DNA of 64,000 nucleotides from Eupeodes corollae (taxonomy: Eukaryota > Arthropoda > Insecta > Diptera > Syrphidae), in contig NC_079148.1 in assembly GCF_945859685.1 (NCBI RefSeq), positions 35,723,946 to 35,787,945 on the forward strand. Reading direction: 5' to 3'. The position numbers were made by a program, and so were the translations under genes. Shown piece by piece: positions 21,678 through 33,396 of the stretch. The notes beneath the pieces were generated by a model. That model saw only the letters and a program-made list of their open reading frames with translations, had not been told where the DNA came from and ran no database searches. Position 1 is the first letter of the stretch. The number at the start of each line of letters is the position of its first letter.

Positions 21678-23105
21678 ATGTCTACTTTTAACGCCACTAA
21701 AGTGAACTGTAAGTGTCTGGTAGTAGTTTTGAACAATGGCATCAATTTCCCACTACTAATATTTTTTAATAAATTTCTCTGTACTGGCGAATTTCTTGAT
21801 GAGTGGAAGTTCTCATATATAAGTCCTATTTACAAAGCTGGTCCAAACAATCTTGTGACAAATTACCTCACTATAACTAAGCGCTCTGCAATACATAAAT
21901 AATTTGAGCTTTTAGTAAAAGATCGTTTGTATTTTAGTATAAAAAGGCATATTTGCGTTGAACAACATGTGTTTATGTCAGGGAAGTCTACTTCAACAAA
22001 TCTCATGCTTTATTGTAAATATGTCGTCGATTCATTTGAATCCGCTTATCAGCATTTGATTCTATTTGTCATTAAATTCTTCTAGCTAAACTTCTAGCTT
22101 TTGGCATTCACCGATAGCTTCTGAAATGGATTTCCAGCTACCTTTATAAAAGAACACAATGTGTGAAATTGGGAAATTCTTCTCTAATATCATACAAACT
22201 TCATCAGAAGTTCCTCAAGGTAGCCATCTGGGACCACTTCTTTTCAATATATTTCTTAAAAATGCATCTTGTTTGATGTACGCTGATGACATGAAAATTT
22301 TTCTTTGTATCAAAAATGGAATTGATCAGCAAAATGTTTAAAATGATTTAAATGTTTTATCCTTCCATTAAATATCACAAAGTGTAATGTGTTCACGGCA
22401 CATCGTATTTTAGTTCCCATGATCCACAACTACCATATTGGATTCATTTTTGATCTAAAGTTGTCTTTTTCGTTACATATAGATTATGTAATTGCAAGGG
22501 CTAATTCAATGCTTAGTTTCGTCAAGCGAGACTGCAACGAGTTTTCTAACCCTTATACTCTGAAATCAGTGTATAATGTCATTAGTTCATCCGATCCTTG
22601 AGTATTGTTCAATTGTTTGGTGTCCTTTTACTTCCATTTGGATAACTCGTATTGAAAGAGTTTAAAAGGCTTTCACAAGATTTGTTGTAAGGCAACTGAA
22701 ATGGAGAATTGATGCTTCTTCATATCCGTCAAGATGTGCTTTGATTGGACTTGATTCTTTACAAAAAAGGCGTTCTGTTCAATGTGTATTTTTTGTCCAT
22801 GATGTATTTTCATACCGTATAAAATGCCCACAAATCATTTATAATTTTAAAATCTATATTCCGGAGAGAAGATTGTGTCTTTGTCATTTCTTTAACAATC
22901 CTTAACATAGATGTAATTATGGTTGCAACGAACCATTTTTTAAATGCATACAATTTTTCAACACAATGTGTAATGAACTTGATCTTTCTACAAACAGATG
23001 TGAATTTAAAATCCAATTGCAAAGCATATTATAAATTAGCTTTAAGTATTTATTTATATTTTTATATCAAAATTATTATCCGTAGATGAATAAATAAATA
23101 AATAC
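21678..23105 (+). mobile_element. CR1-like LINE fragment, decayed RT
   Basis: RT motifs are spread over several frames: GEFLDEWKFSYISPIYKAG (near 21790-21840), LVKDRLYFS, EQHVFMSGKSTSTNLML (21960-22010), VPQGSHLGPLLFNIFL (22210-22257), and the catalytic box as YADD (MYADDMKIFL, near 22275). Further C-terminal sequence (HIDYVIARANSMLSFVKRD) follows. The 3' end is GATGAATAAATAAATAAATA, a microsatellite-like tail. The endonuclease is absent. The clade call (CR1/Jockey superfamily) is by motif style only. Confidence 0.75.
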
Positions 23106-25385
23106 ATTTTAAGCGAAGAATTTAAGAGAAATTTGTCTAGCTACAGCTCTGTTTGCCAACTGAAGTACTCTTCAAAATCTTTGGTTTGAAAGGTTCTTAA
23201 AATTCTTCATTATGAGTCTTATGAACAATTTCAGCTTAATAGTCAATAGCTTCAACTTAAGTGCGCTTTAAAACTATATCAAATTTAAAACCGCATTAGG
23301 TAAAAAGAAACGTTCGGCTTTAAATTAAGGGACCTTGCTCTAGGATGACCTGTTAAGTTTTTGTAACGTAAAATTTGTTTTATTTAATTAGAAGCAAAAT
23401 AATTGCCGTCATACTTTTGGAAGACACTGTAATATTTCTATTTTTTTTTCTTATCTATTATACCTTTTAAGGAATCTATTATTCAAATAATGGCTTCGTG
23501 AAAATATCACGCCTACCCCAATTCTCAAAACATAAACAATTTAAAAAGAAAGGACACGTGCTTCTCTTAAAAAAGGTTTTAACATTATACAAAAAATAAG
23601 TCACAGTTTTTGTTTTATTTGGGAAATTTTGTACATTAAAAATTATCTTCTTATAAAATGAATTCCTTATTTCATTTTCTTTTATTTAGAGCAACTACCT
23701 ACGATGCATTTGAGTTTTGTATTCATTTTTGTTTTTATTTTTTAACTCTCACTTTCGGAAATCCTTTCTTAAAAACAAGAAATTGTTTGGCACGAAACAC
23801 TCAGCAATGAGAGTGCACTACATTAAAGAGACAACAAGACGCCCCGCTCGCCACCGTTTCCGAGGCATTCTACCCCACCACCGACCGTCGTCGAATATAC
23901 CATCGCGCCCCACTAGCCAACTATATCACCAATCACTGTTGCCTTGAGGAACTTTCGTTCTTCTTTCAAAAACTATAGGAAACACTGTGCAAGCAACCTG
24001 CCAAAAAGTATTATCCTGCTGAGAGATCGCAAAAAAACAAGAGAAAGAAACGAAAAACCTTGTGAGATTCCATGAAAGGATTTGTATTAGGTTTTGTCGC
24101 ATTCGAAGGATATAACCAAAGCCAGTTCTACGCCCAAGGACGTAATTTATGACCCGATTTTGTGTCAGTTATGTGTTTTGTTTTTTGTTTTTTTTCGGCT
24201 AAAAATCAGGATATTCAGTTCACATGTCCTTTTGGTACCTCTGCCGTTCTCGCTGTCTGAAATAGTGACATAGCTACATAAGAAGGCAAACATACACATT
24301 TTCGAGGAGTATAGTCCCCCGTTGTCGTCCTCGTCGTCGATGTGTGTCGTCGTCCTCGTCATCGTCGTCCTACAAAATTGGTGTTGAGTACTTCTCTACT
24401 ACTGCACTCGTAATTGTCAACCACTCATTTATTTTGAAGTGACTAGCTCTGAAAGGATAAAGGATTTGTGGCTGAGCTTGGGTTTTTCTTTAGGATTTGG
24501 CTCCTAATAGTCCAATAAGACGATTACTCTCCCAACCCAACTCAACTATGAAGACTATGATTGTAAGTACCTATATCTACTCCTGATGTGCCTGTCCTAT
24601 CCTAATACTCAGCGTATACACATCTCGCATAGAGAGAGAGATGAGAGAAAAAGGATGAGGAAAAAGAAATGATGCTGAAGGATTGAGTGTGCCACTTGGC
24701 AATTAGGAGAAAATTCATTAGAATGAATTATTGGGACAGTAATGGAATGGAGTAATTCTGAGCTGATGTGATGGTTGGTACATAGAAGATATTGATCGCA
24801 TTTTGTCGTCTTGGTGACAATTTAGCTTGAAAACTTCACCATTGTAGTAAAGGAATTTCAATTATTTTATTTTATTTTATTTTCCTTCCTTTTTCAAAGA
24901 CGGATGTTCAGCGATTTGTTAATTAGAAATGGTTTAGAGTGTTGTTTGAATTTATTGAAAGAGAAGAAGTAATAAAATCGCGAAATAAGAGTTTTTGTGG
25001 AAATTAAAGGATATTCATGGGAAAATGGAAAAGAATAGGTAAAAGTTGATGAGGTAAAGAATTAGTTCATAAAATACTATGGCAACCATTAATTTCAGAA
25101 TATTTGTGAACTTACAGAACATAGGTTTTGTGGTATTTTTACATTTCATCAGAAGTGGGAAAATGTTTTTGTTTTTTGTACTGCTGTTCAAGTTCGTAAT
25201 ATTATTAAACCATAAACTGTTAACGATTCTAGGCTAGATCGTCTTTCAATAAGTGCTTTTCAAAGGGCTTTTGCGACAAGAAATTTTGCTTTGAATATCC
25301 GTTGTTTGGATGCTGTCATCAATTGACTTAGACATTTGGTAAGTCAAAACCACGCTATTATCAAAAACTACACGATACACGCAGT
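23106..25385. other. Possibly unique sequence with simple repeats
   Basis: No gene was recognised. A TCG/TCC-type trinucleotide array lies at about 24318-24370, an AG run near 24632-24650, and (TTTTA)n at about 24865-24890. Base composition around 23800-24600 is less AT-rich than the flanks, so this may be host DNA. I see no exon I can defend. Confidence 0.45.
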
Positions 25386-25583
25386 AGTACCCGTGGCATG
25401 ATTGCTAGTGCGTTGGACTGTCATGCCAGAGGTCTTGGAATCGATCCCTACCTATGCCACCTAAAGTTTTTTCAAGGGAACTGCCTCTTGCGAGGAATTG
25501 ACAAATTCTCCAAGAGTAATTCTTTTCATGAAAAGTGCTTTCTAAAATTTGCCATTCGGATTCGGCTTAAAACTGTAGGTCCA
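25386..25583 (+). repeat. tRNA-headed SINE, copy with intact promoter head
   Basis: This SINE would be transcribed by RNA polymerase III. It begins GTACCCGTGGCATGATTGC. An A-box-like segment lies at 25394-25412 (TGGCATGATTGCTAGTGCG) and a B-box-like segment at 25437-25447 (GGAATCGATCC, consensus GGTTCGANNCC). The body matches the other copies. The 3' end is cut at GTAGGTCC, so the tail shared with the RTE-like LINE is missing here. Confidence 0.88.
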
Positions 25584-25669
25584 CGCTTTAATTTGTAAAC
25601 AATTGTTTTATAAAATGGTTAACATTTTGCAGTTTAGTTTAGTTTTGCAAATTAAAAAAAAAACCTTTT

Positions 25670-25965
25670 AAATCTCAGTTAACACAAGAACTCAACTCAG
25701 TCAATCACTAACAAAGTTGTATTTTTCCTAATTGGGTTCTTGAAATACATACAAAAGATTCCAATTTTAATCAATTAATCATTTTCAGTAATGAAGCCCA
25801 TTTGTATTCCCACCTCAGATGTAACGTTAAATATCAGAATTCTCACGTATGGGGCCCGGAAAATCCAAGAACTATTGTTTAAAGACATTTCCATCCCTGT
25901 GTAACTTGTTGGTGCTGTTTTTAGGATGTTAATGTTCGTGCGATTGGAACTTCCTCGAAAATGAG
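25670..25965 (+). pseudogene. Old Tc1/mariner transposase fragment (around the first catalytic Asp)
   Basis: In one frame, with one stop, I read QLTQELNSVNH, then IFPNWVLEIHTKDSNFN, then LIIFSNEAHLY (25680-25805). This lines up with QLVQELKPND, IFSEWALE and ILFSDEAHFW of the young transposases. N replaces the catalytic D. The words VWGPENPRTIV (near 25848-25880) and FLENE (near 25950) follow in the right order. It is a lineage distinct from the young copies. No terminal repeats are visible. Confidence 0.75.
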
Positions 25966-26319
25966 TATTTTAAGGATATTAAGAACAAGATGACTCAACG
26001 TGATCAATAAGTAACGAAATATTAGCAACTCTTCAAGAAAAACGTCTTGGCTATGTTATTTGTCGAAGTCTTAAGTCTTTTTAATGTTAAGTCACATGAA
26101 ACATAAAGTAAAACTAATACTTCAATATCGATTCAAAAACTTATTTTTTCATCCGATGGAAAACTTCAAACCACTCCATAAGATTCGGTACCAAGCTGTG
26201 TGGGACTCTTACCGAACGAATATCATCATTTAATCAGGCCGGATCTATGAAAGATCGAGAAATGATTTTTCTTTTTTTAATTTGTAATACACTTTACGGG
26301 AAGATTAAAGTTTCCCATC

Positions 26320-27480
26320 TTTTCGACTATAAGGTCATTAGGTTGTGTTTTTTTAATTTCCGAACATTGTGTCCATTTCAAAGCTTGTATAACTCTGATT
26401 ATGTGCTACAGCGTGTTTTTTAACCACTTCTGCAACCATTTCAATTTGAAATGATTTGCTCACAAAGTAGGTCGCTGTTTCTTATATATCAAGGGGCATT
26501 TACTATTCCACGAAGGACTTTGTTTTGGAGTTTTAAAATGCGTTCAGCGTTTTTTTTCTTTCAAATAGTTAGATGCTCAATGTAAAAACGGGTTTTAGTA
26601 CTTCCTTATATAGCAGTAGTTTGTTATTTTAATATACGAAAGCGTTTGATTTTAATTAGTCAGTTCATCCTTTGCATTTCAGTCAGTCCAAGGTATTTGA
26701 CATTTATGCAATTTGTGTGTAACCTTTGCAACGTATCTATCTGACAACAATATTGCAGTATTTTCAACAAAGGTGGTCATGATAACGTTGATACCCAACA
26801 GAATAACCCTTTCATGTAAAAGAAACAAGGTTGGTCTTAGAACTCTTCCTTGAGGTACACCGGCATTTACTTTCTTCAGTTTCGAGTAATTTTGGTCGTA
26901 CCTTACTCTAAAAAGTTGGTTTGTAACATACTCGTATGATATCATTATTTTGTTGTAGTGCATTAGAAGGTCCCTATGCTATTTTTTACTGAATTCCCAA
27001 AACCTTGCCAAAGGCTTTATCAACATCCAAAAATATATTTGAGCATAAATACAAAATGATCAGTTTTTTATTTTGAGTTTCTGATCCAATAGCCATTTTT
27101 AGATTTTATTGGAGGATTTTATGTTCAGGGTCTTTTTAAACAGTTTGCTGCTTTCCATTAAGAGTATTTGGTAAAAACATCTGTCGTCAGACTTTTCAGA
27201 AATCTACTTAGTGAATCATTTTTGAACCCACAGATTTTTTGTTTTTCAGACGATTTAGAAAATTGTCTTATCATCTAGAAACTCGTAGGAATTCAGTTCA
27301 TTTATTTCGACGGGAGTACTTTCTTCTTTAGCCTGTTGCACATCAGCAATAAATTGATCAATTGCAATTCTTTTTGAGAAAAACTTGAAGATGGAATTAG
27401 TGAAGTTTTCGAGAAGCAAATATGTGCGAATTCGCCATGGAAGCTGCAACCGACTTATATCGTAGTTCATTGATTGAAAT
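26320..27480 (-). mobile_element. Jockey-like LINE fragment, minus strand
   Basis: This is related to the element at 3.4-8.3 kb. Matching pieces on the minus strand are AIDQFIADVQQAKEESTP (near 27360-27310), LFRVRYDQNYSKLKKVNAGV (near 26925-26866, compare VFRVRYDQEYSELKKIKAGV) and PQGRVLRPTLFLL. The FADD box has decayed to FVENTAIL. The C-terminal part, with a GIVNAP-like phrase and VVKKHAVAHNQSYTS near 26400, runs to about 26320. Several deletions and frameshifts are present. Confidence 0.8.
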
Positions 27481-27812
27481 AAACATCCTTTGGTTTTTCC
27501 TAGGCTTAAAATATTAGAATAAAACTTCTAATTGGAGAATCCTGTACTTTAAAATTTGAATAAAGTTAAGCGTGTGAAAGATCATCGATATTTTGGTTTA
27601 TATTAAAAGTCCTCTTGATGCAATTATTTATGGAATAGAAAATCGTTGTCTTTCGGTGGCTCTTGTCACGCCCCAATTTTCAAATAATTTGTTCTGGTTG
27701 AAACCACATGTCGTTGTGCAATCAGGTTAAAAGTGGTTTGTAATAACCGTTCTGTTACGCTTACCACTTCTCGAGATGGCCTGGCCAACACCGTGAGTTG
27801 TTCTCTAAAATC
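27481..27812. other. Spacer between Jockey fragment and RTE copy 2
   Basis: I see no gene, RNA or named repeat. Confidence 0.5.
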
Positions 27813-27902
27813 TATGACTACTTACTTACTTAAGGTGGCGCTACAGTCCGGGGCGGACCTGGGCCTCAACCAACAAGCGTCTCCAGCCAGCTCGGTCCCT
27901 AG

Positions 27903-29419
27903 CTAGCTGTCTCCAGTTTCGCACGCCAAGTTGGTTGAGGTCCGCTCCCACCTGGGTGCTGGAGCGTTGATGTCCATTCGCTCTACATGATCTAGCCATC
28001 TAAGCCGTTGGACTTTAATTCTGCTAACTAGGTCAGTGTCGCTGTACAGCCCGTACAGTTCGTCGGTATATCTTCTCCTCCATTCTCCATCTATGCGTAC
28101 GGGACCAAAATCACTCGAAGAATTTTTCTCTCGAAGCATCCTAAGACGCTCTCATCTTTCTTTAACAGGGTCCAGGCCTCAGCGCCATAAATGAGAGCCG
28201 GGATGATGAGTGTCTTATAGATGGTGATTTTACATGCTCGAGAGAGGACTTTACTTCTCAATTGCCTTCTAAGTCCAAAGAAGCAGCGATTTGCAAGAAT
28301 TATTCTTCGTTTGATTTCAGCGCTGGTGTCGTTGTCTGCATTAATAGCGCTGCCTAGGTAGACAAAATCCTTAACTACCTCAAAGTTATAGCTGTCCATG
28401 GTGACGTTTTGTCCAAGACGTCGTCGTTCAGTGTCCTTTTTTGATGACAGCATATACTTGGTCTTGCCCTCATTGACCACTAAACCCATCTTCTTCGCTT
28501 TCGTCGCAATGCTCAAAAACGCTCCACTGACATCACGCTTTGATCTTCCAATTATGTCAATATCATCTGCGTATCCCAGTAATTGGATGGACATTTGGAA
28601 GATTGTGCCTCTAGTGTGGACGATTGAGTTTTGCACAATTCTTTCCAGAACGATGTTGAAGAAGTCGCATGACAGTGCATCGCCTTGTCTAAAACCTTTT
28701 TTGACATCAAATGCATCGGTAAGATCTTTTCTGACCTTGATAGAGCAGCGTGCGTTCTCCATCGTCATATTGCACAAACGGATAAGTTTGACAGGGATGC
28801 CAAAACTAGACATTGCTCGGTAGAGCTCTTCCCTATAGATGCTGTCATATGCGGCTTTAAAATCGATAAATAGATGGTGGGTATCGATTTGAAGCTCCTT
28901 GGTTTTTTCCAAGATCTGCCGTAGTGTGAATATTTGGTCGATAGTGGACTTTCCTGGTCTGAAGCCACACTGATAAGGGACAATCAGGTTGTTGACGAAT
29001 GGCTTCAGACGTTCACATAATACGGCAGAGAGGATCTTATACGCAATGTTAAGAAAACTGATGCCTCTGTAGTTGGCGCAGTTTAGAGAGTCTCCTTTCT
29101 TATGTATCGGACACACTATGCTGAGATTCCACTCATTGGGCATGCTTTCTTCCGACCATATTTTGCAGATGAGTTGGTGCATGCTCCGTACCAAGTCATC
29201 GCCTGCTGCTTTGAATAGTACGGCAGCGATGCCGTCAGCTCCAGCAGCTTTGTTTGACTTAAGTTTTGATATAGCTATCTTCACTTCGTCAAGGTCGGGT
29301 AGGCGGAATTGTTGATCTGCGTCGCCGAGGTTAAGTGGTTCTATCTCCCTTACAGTGGAATTCGGTTCGTCATCGCCGTTGTATAATTTGGAGAAGTGAT
29401 CTTTCCATATTCTCAGCAT
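27903..29419 (-). pseudogene. RTE-like reverse transcriptase, copy 2
   Basis: A 442-residue open frame (29419-28091) holds the whole RT core: KSNKAAGADGIAAVLFKAAG (residues 54-73), GFRPGKSTIDQIFTLRQIL (152-170), FIDFKAAYD (184-192, first catalytic Asp), GFRQGDALS (242-250) and YADD (283-286, catalytic). LIYGAEAWTLLKKDESVL then leads toward the C-terminus. Loss of one A near 28108 relative to copy 1 shifts the frame. The remainder continues in another frame (28139-27903: FGPVRIDGEWRRRYTDELYG, then RWLDHVERM). Apart from this and the deleted endonuclease it looks recent. Confidence 0.9.
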
Positions 29420-29708
29420 CGACAGCGGTTCTACTACGATGTTCCCCTGATCGTCTTTACAGGCTTCGGTTCGTGGCTGGTACCCTTGGGAGTTTTTTTT
29501 TTACTTTTTGTTAAAATTTACGAACCTCATTCTTGCTGTGACATCCCTCTATCTCCTCGATCGCGCGCTTCTCATGCTCTCTTTTTTTCCATCTAAGAAG
29601 CCGGTGTTCCTCTCTCCTCTTCTGCTCGTAGAGCTCGCGAGCAGCTCTAGTCCTTTTGTGCAGCGCCGTTTTGTATGCCTCTTGTGTCGTGCGTGGATCG
29701 CAATGTGG

Positions 29709-30440
29709 TCAATGATTGACGGTTGATTGATCAGGAGATTTCCATGTCCCCTTGTGGATATTGAGATGCGTGAACTGCGTACTAGCTACCAGAACGTCTC
29801 GCCCCGCAGCGAAATCGACCAGCCTCAATCCGTTGTCGGAGGTAGTGTCGTGCAGGCTGTATCTCCCGATTATCCCACCAAAGATGTCTTCTCTTCCTAG
29901 CTTGGCATTTAAATCTCCTAAGACAATTTTAATGTCATAGCCAGGGCACTGCTCATATGTCTTGTCCAAGAGCTCGAAGAATATGTCTTTGGGGTCTTCA
30001 TCTTTCTCCTCTGTTGGGGCATGCGCGCATATTAGGCTTATGTTGGCGAATTTAGCCTTGATGCGGATTGTCGTGATGCGCTCGCTCACACTGTTGAAAC
30101 TCAAGACTTTTTGCCTGAGCCTAGTTCCAACAACAAATCCACACCCAAATAGACGCTGTCTTTGTTCTCGGTAGCAGTCGCCGTAGTAGATATCGCAGTC
30201 TTTTAGTTTGCGTTTGCCCGGTCCATCCCTTCGCACTTCTTGGATGGCTGTAATATCTGCCTTGCAGCAGTTTAGGGCTTCCGCTAATTGTTCGGCTGCA
30301 CGTGGTCTGTTAAGGGACCTAACATTCCACGTACATATCCGAAGTTCGTTGTCCTTATTTCGTTTGCGTGGGTTGTCAACAGTGAATCCGTCCGTATTCG
30401 AGGCTTGTTGGTGCTTCGCAACTAAAGGTAGCTTTTACGT
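29709..30440 (-). pseudogene. RTE-like endonuclease, copy 2 (3'-deleted)
   Basis: The open frame runs from about 30440 without a stop to 29709. The classical start ELRICTWNVRSLNRPRAAEQ lies near 30341-30290. The metal-binding glutamate is in TAIQEVR, and KIVLGDLNAKLGREDIFGG carries the DLN motif (near 29930). It ends at KSPDQSTVNH, where a deletion removes the rest, including the SDH motif seen in copy 3. The endonuclease is therefore dead although its N-terminal two thirds is intact. Confidence 0.88.
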
Positions 30441-30883
30441 GGCCAGGAAGTCACCCCGACGGCACAATCCCCAACCAGATCCTTAGTATAGGTAACTCTA
30501 AGGAAGGGGAGCCGGATAAACCGCTCCTTACAGGCCTGGGCTCCGAATATGTCGAAGAAGCCCTATAAGGTGTTCACTAAGTAGTTCAACCTTACTGGAA
30601 CTGTAGACGCCACCGTTGATTCCATCTTGAGAATTCGTCCGCTGCCGCCTGGATAAGGAGAGGCACCTCTATATCTAGTGGAAACACCTCTCCCCCCTCT
30701 CTCGTTTGCTGTCCCCAACAACTTTCCACTGGGGTTGGGACCCAATCTCCAGTTGAGGTACTAGGCACCCGATGTTCACCGCGGGGAGGTGAGAGTAGGA
30801 GTTGATAGACAGAGGTGGGTTTTGAGAAAAACCTGTGGACGCTTGTGTCCTCTTGAATGCACATGTCTACCATTTGAAAATCA

Positions 30884-32938
30884 AAATCTATGTCGCTTCA
30901 AGCTTTAATTTCACATTAAACTTGATAGGATGTGTTCAACGCCCCTGAATCAGATCCAGATACGGATCACTACGCTGAAAATGATTTTCCGATGAATCTG
31001 TCCAAGATTATTTTATGCAAAAATTGTGTTAACATTTTGACCCGTTGATTTACATTTAATCCTCCATATTATGATGCCATTCATTTATAAGTACCTACTT
31101 ACGCTACAAATGTAAATTCCCATATTCAATACAATTTTGTTCCTTGTAAAATTGGATCATGTTTTCAATTAACCACAAATACCTATGTAATGTAAATTCG
31201 AAATAGCAGCATTATTAAAATTATAATTGCACATGGAATATCTTTCTATAAAACCTACTTATGTATATTTGAAATAAATCTACCGTGTTATTGTGCAGTA
31301 CACGTCAATAGAGATCTATTGTCAAGTATTTATTGGACTGAAAATTAAATTTTATATAGCTTACGGAAAATGTAGCCCATCACGATGAGTAAAATTGTAT
31401 CGGCTGAGATTTCACATTCGATTAGATTACGCCACATTGATTTATACAAAGTTGTGTGTATGTATATGTTCCAACTGTGGTTTTATATTATCATCCCACT
31501 TGAAGCTCATCACAGCATAAAAGGACCAAACTTCATCATCGATACAATGACCACAAGAGTTGGCCAATATTTTGTAAAATGGAAATTAATACAACCTGAG
31601 CTCTTTCACCTATGCACTGGACAATACACAACACAACATGAACCTGAATTAGTAGGGATCCGTGAAAATTATGTCCGTTAATATGGAATTTCAGCCTGGC
31701 TATAAAGTTCCCTTTGCTGCACCGGTAAACAAAAAAAAAAGAAACAGAGTGAAAAGTAGAAGCAGTTTTCCATTATCACCCACCTTCCACTCACTATCAC
31801 ACCCGCCGCCATCGTCCTTTAACCTCTTCGTCTGTGGCTCTAGTGATGGACGATTTATTCAGCCAAGCATGATTTTGAATGTTGTCAAAGGGACGGATGA
31901 GGAATAAAAAGAGCAGTAAATTGAATTTTGGCTTTGGTCTGGCCATTTGACAGACTGACATAAATCCATTGACCATGGCGGAATGACACACGGACACGGC
32001 AACCATTCTCGCATCATCATCGCCTTCGGTGAGTGTCCTTGTTAATGCATATGCATCGCATAACAATAATGTTAATAAAAGTCCTTTGAATGAGGCTAAT
32101 AAGCAAAAATGGTAGTAGCAATATACATGTGTAGATGTGGGTCATCCGCATCCTGTTTAAACTTATATCTACGAGAATACACATATGTGTGTGTATATAG
32201 GGAAGTGCAGGCACTTATGAATGCAAAGGTATGTTATGTCATGTGGAATGTTGTTTTGTGATGTTTTAATTGTAATGAGGCTGACCATGAATATGAAACT
32301 TGTTTACATATATTTTTCGCCAGCGAAACAAAACATTATGCGCATATAATGTGATTATACTCGGTGTCAGGAGCGATAGCAGTTAAAGGATTTCATTGCA
32401 ATTTTGGGGGCCTTAATATGGCCAACCATGCGGCCCATTTAACACAGTTTAGATTGATTGCACGTTCAGTATGACCACAAAATGTTTTATAATTTTTTGC
32501 TATTGCTTTGGTATTTTATTTTCACACTGGCAAACATTTAATGTCAAAACGGACATAATTAACATGCTCATACCTTTCGAGGCGATATTTTTGTGTGTTT
32601 GCGATGAAATTTAATTGAACACTTATCATAACTGACAATTTTTAGTGAACTATACGAGTATTTGTACTAAATTATTATTTGAAATGACACCATGAAATTA
32701 GTGACAATAATAACAAAGTTCCAATTATATTTTTATTGCTTTTAGGATTTTCTAAAAAACAGTGTTTTTTTATTTATTTTAATGTGAACTTTTTGGAATG
32801 GATTGGACCAAAATGGTTTGCTTAATCTTGTTCATTAGTTGGATTTTAATTTAAAAATAAGAAATAGAAATAGAAATAGAGATAAATTCGTATATGTACC
32901 TTCCTTCATGTAGATCATTAAGTTTGTGATTCCAAGTT
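30884..32938. other. Possibly unique host sequence, no gene recognised
   Basis: No transposon motif is visible. Stretches near 31930-32110 and 32370-32510 have balanced, low-repeat composition (for example TTGACCATGGCGGAATGACA and CATGCGGCCCATTTAACAC) and could be conserved non-coding DNA. That is a guess from texture only. Open frames at 31385-31681 and 31662-31907 show no family motif. Confidence 0.4.
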
Positions 32939-33352
32939 TGTAGTGGTGGGATATGACATCTGTCAAACTCAACTGTCATTTAAAGTGTTATAATATAAGT
33001 TTAATGTTTGCCATTTATGATAATGGATCGTTTGCAAGCGAACAATGCGTTAGATTTATTAAAACTTAATTTGAGGGTGAAAAATTAAAAGGAGCCATTT
33101 TCATGCTTATGAGGGTCCGTATAATCGACCGATACAAAAGCAATCGGTTAAAATGTGAAGACATTTGAAGAAAGTTGTTACATATGTATATGAATTATTA
33201 TTGTGAATTATATAATGAATTTCTTAACATGCAATTGTGAACTAATATTTAACTATACTAGCTGTCATAATGGATATAATAAAGGTTGGACGTCAATTCT
33301 ACAGTGTGGTTCTTCTTTTTCGTCTTCCTTTTTGGGGTTAAGAAAATATTCA
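32939..33352 (+). repeat. Putative 5' LTR of the gypsy element
   Basis: It starts TGTAGTGGTGGGATATGACA and ends near AAAATATTCA, just before the primer site. The boundaries are inferred from the TG...CA pattern and the primer site, because no second LTR is available to align. The first part (TGACATCTGTCAAACTCAAC onward) matches 59568-59640, which supports its being a dispersed LTR. Confidence 0.55.
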
Positions 33353-33355
33353 ATA

Positions 33356-33370
33356 GTGGCGACGAGGACT
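33356..33370 (+). promoter_or_regulatory. Putative primer-binding site
   Basis: TGGCGACGAGGACTT lies a few bases after the LTR end. The leading TGG is the complement of a tRNA CCA end, as expected for a reverse-transcription primer site. I have not assigned the tRNA. Confidence 0.5.
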
Positions 33371-33396
33371 TTTAAGGTTTAGCAAAATCGTTTACG

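Larger units (their letters stand above)
27813..30883 (-). mobile_element. RTE-like non-LTR retrotransposon, copy 2
   Basis: This is the best preserved RT of the family in the window. The minus-strand order is a 5' leader (30883-30440), an endonuclease frame, a junction at about 29697 where roughly 330 bp of endonuclease C-terminus and linker are missing relative to copy 1, a full RT frame, and a C-terminal frame. The 3' end is GGACTGTAGCGCCACC plus a tail AAGTAAGTAAGTA. The leader start matches copy 1 closely up to TTTGAA (30880, 12921), which suggests both are near full length at the 5' end. Confidence 0.9.

Noticed and set aside
24300..24370. Trinucleotide (GTC/TCG-like) array as a coding poly-amino-acid tract
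   Set aside because: It lies in a short frame without neighbouring coding evidence; treated as a microsatellite. The same applies to 43733-43770.
25386..25450. Possible tRNA gene (A and B boxes, tRNA-like arms)
   Set aside because: The same sequence heads a dispersed SINE present at several loci and lacks a proper acceptor stem, so it is a SINE promoter and not a tRNA gene.
29073..30486. Plus-strand open frames antisense to RTE copy 2
   Set aside because: They mirror the coding strand of the LINE and carry no motif of their own. The same shadows appear over copies 1 and 3.
31385..31907. Two open frames of 98 and 81 residues in the gap before the gypsy element
   Set aside because: No recognisable motif, no splice context that I can defend, and composition like the surrounding non-coding DNA.
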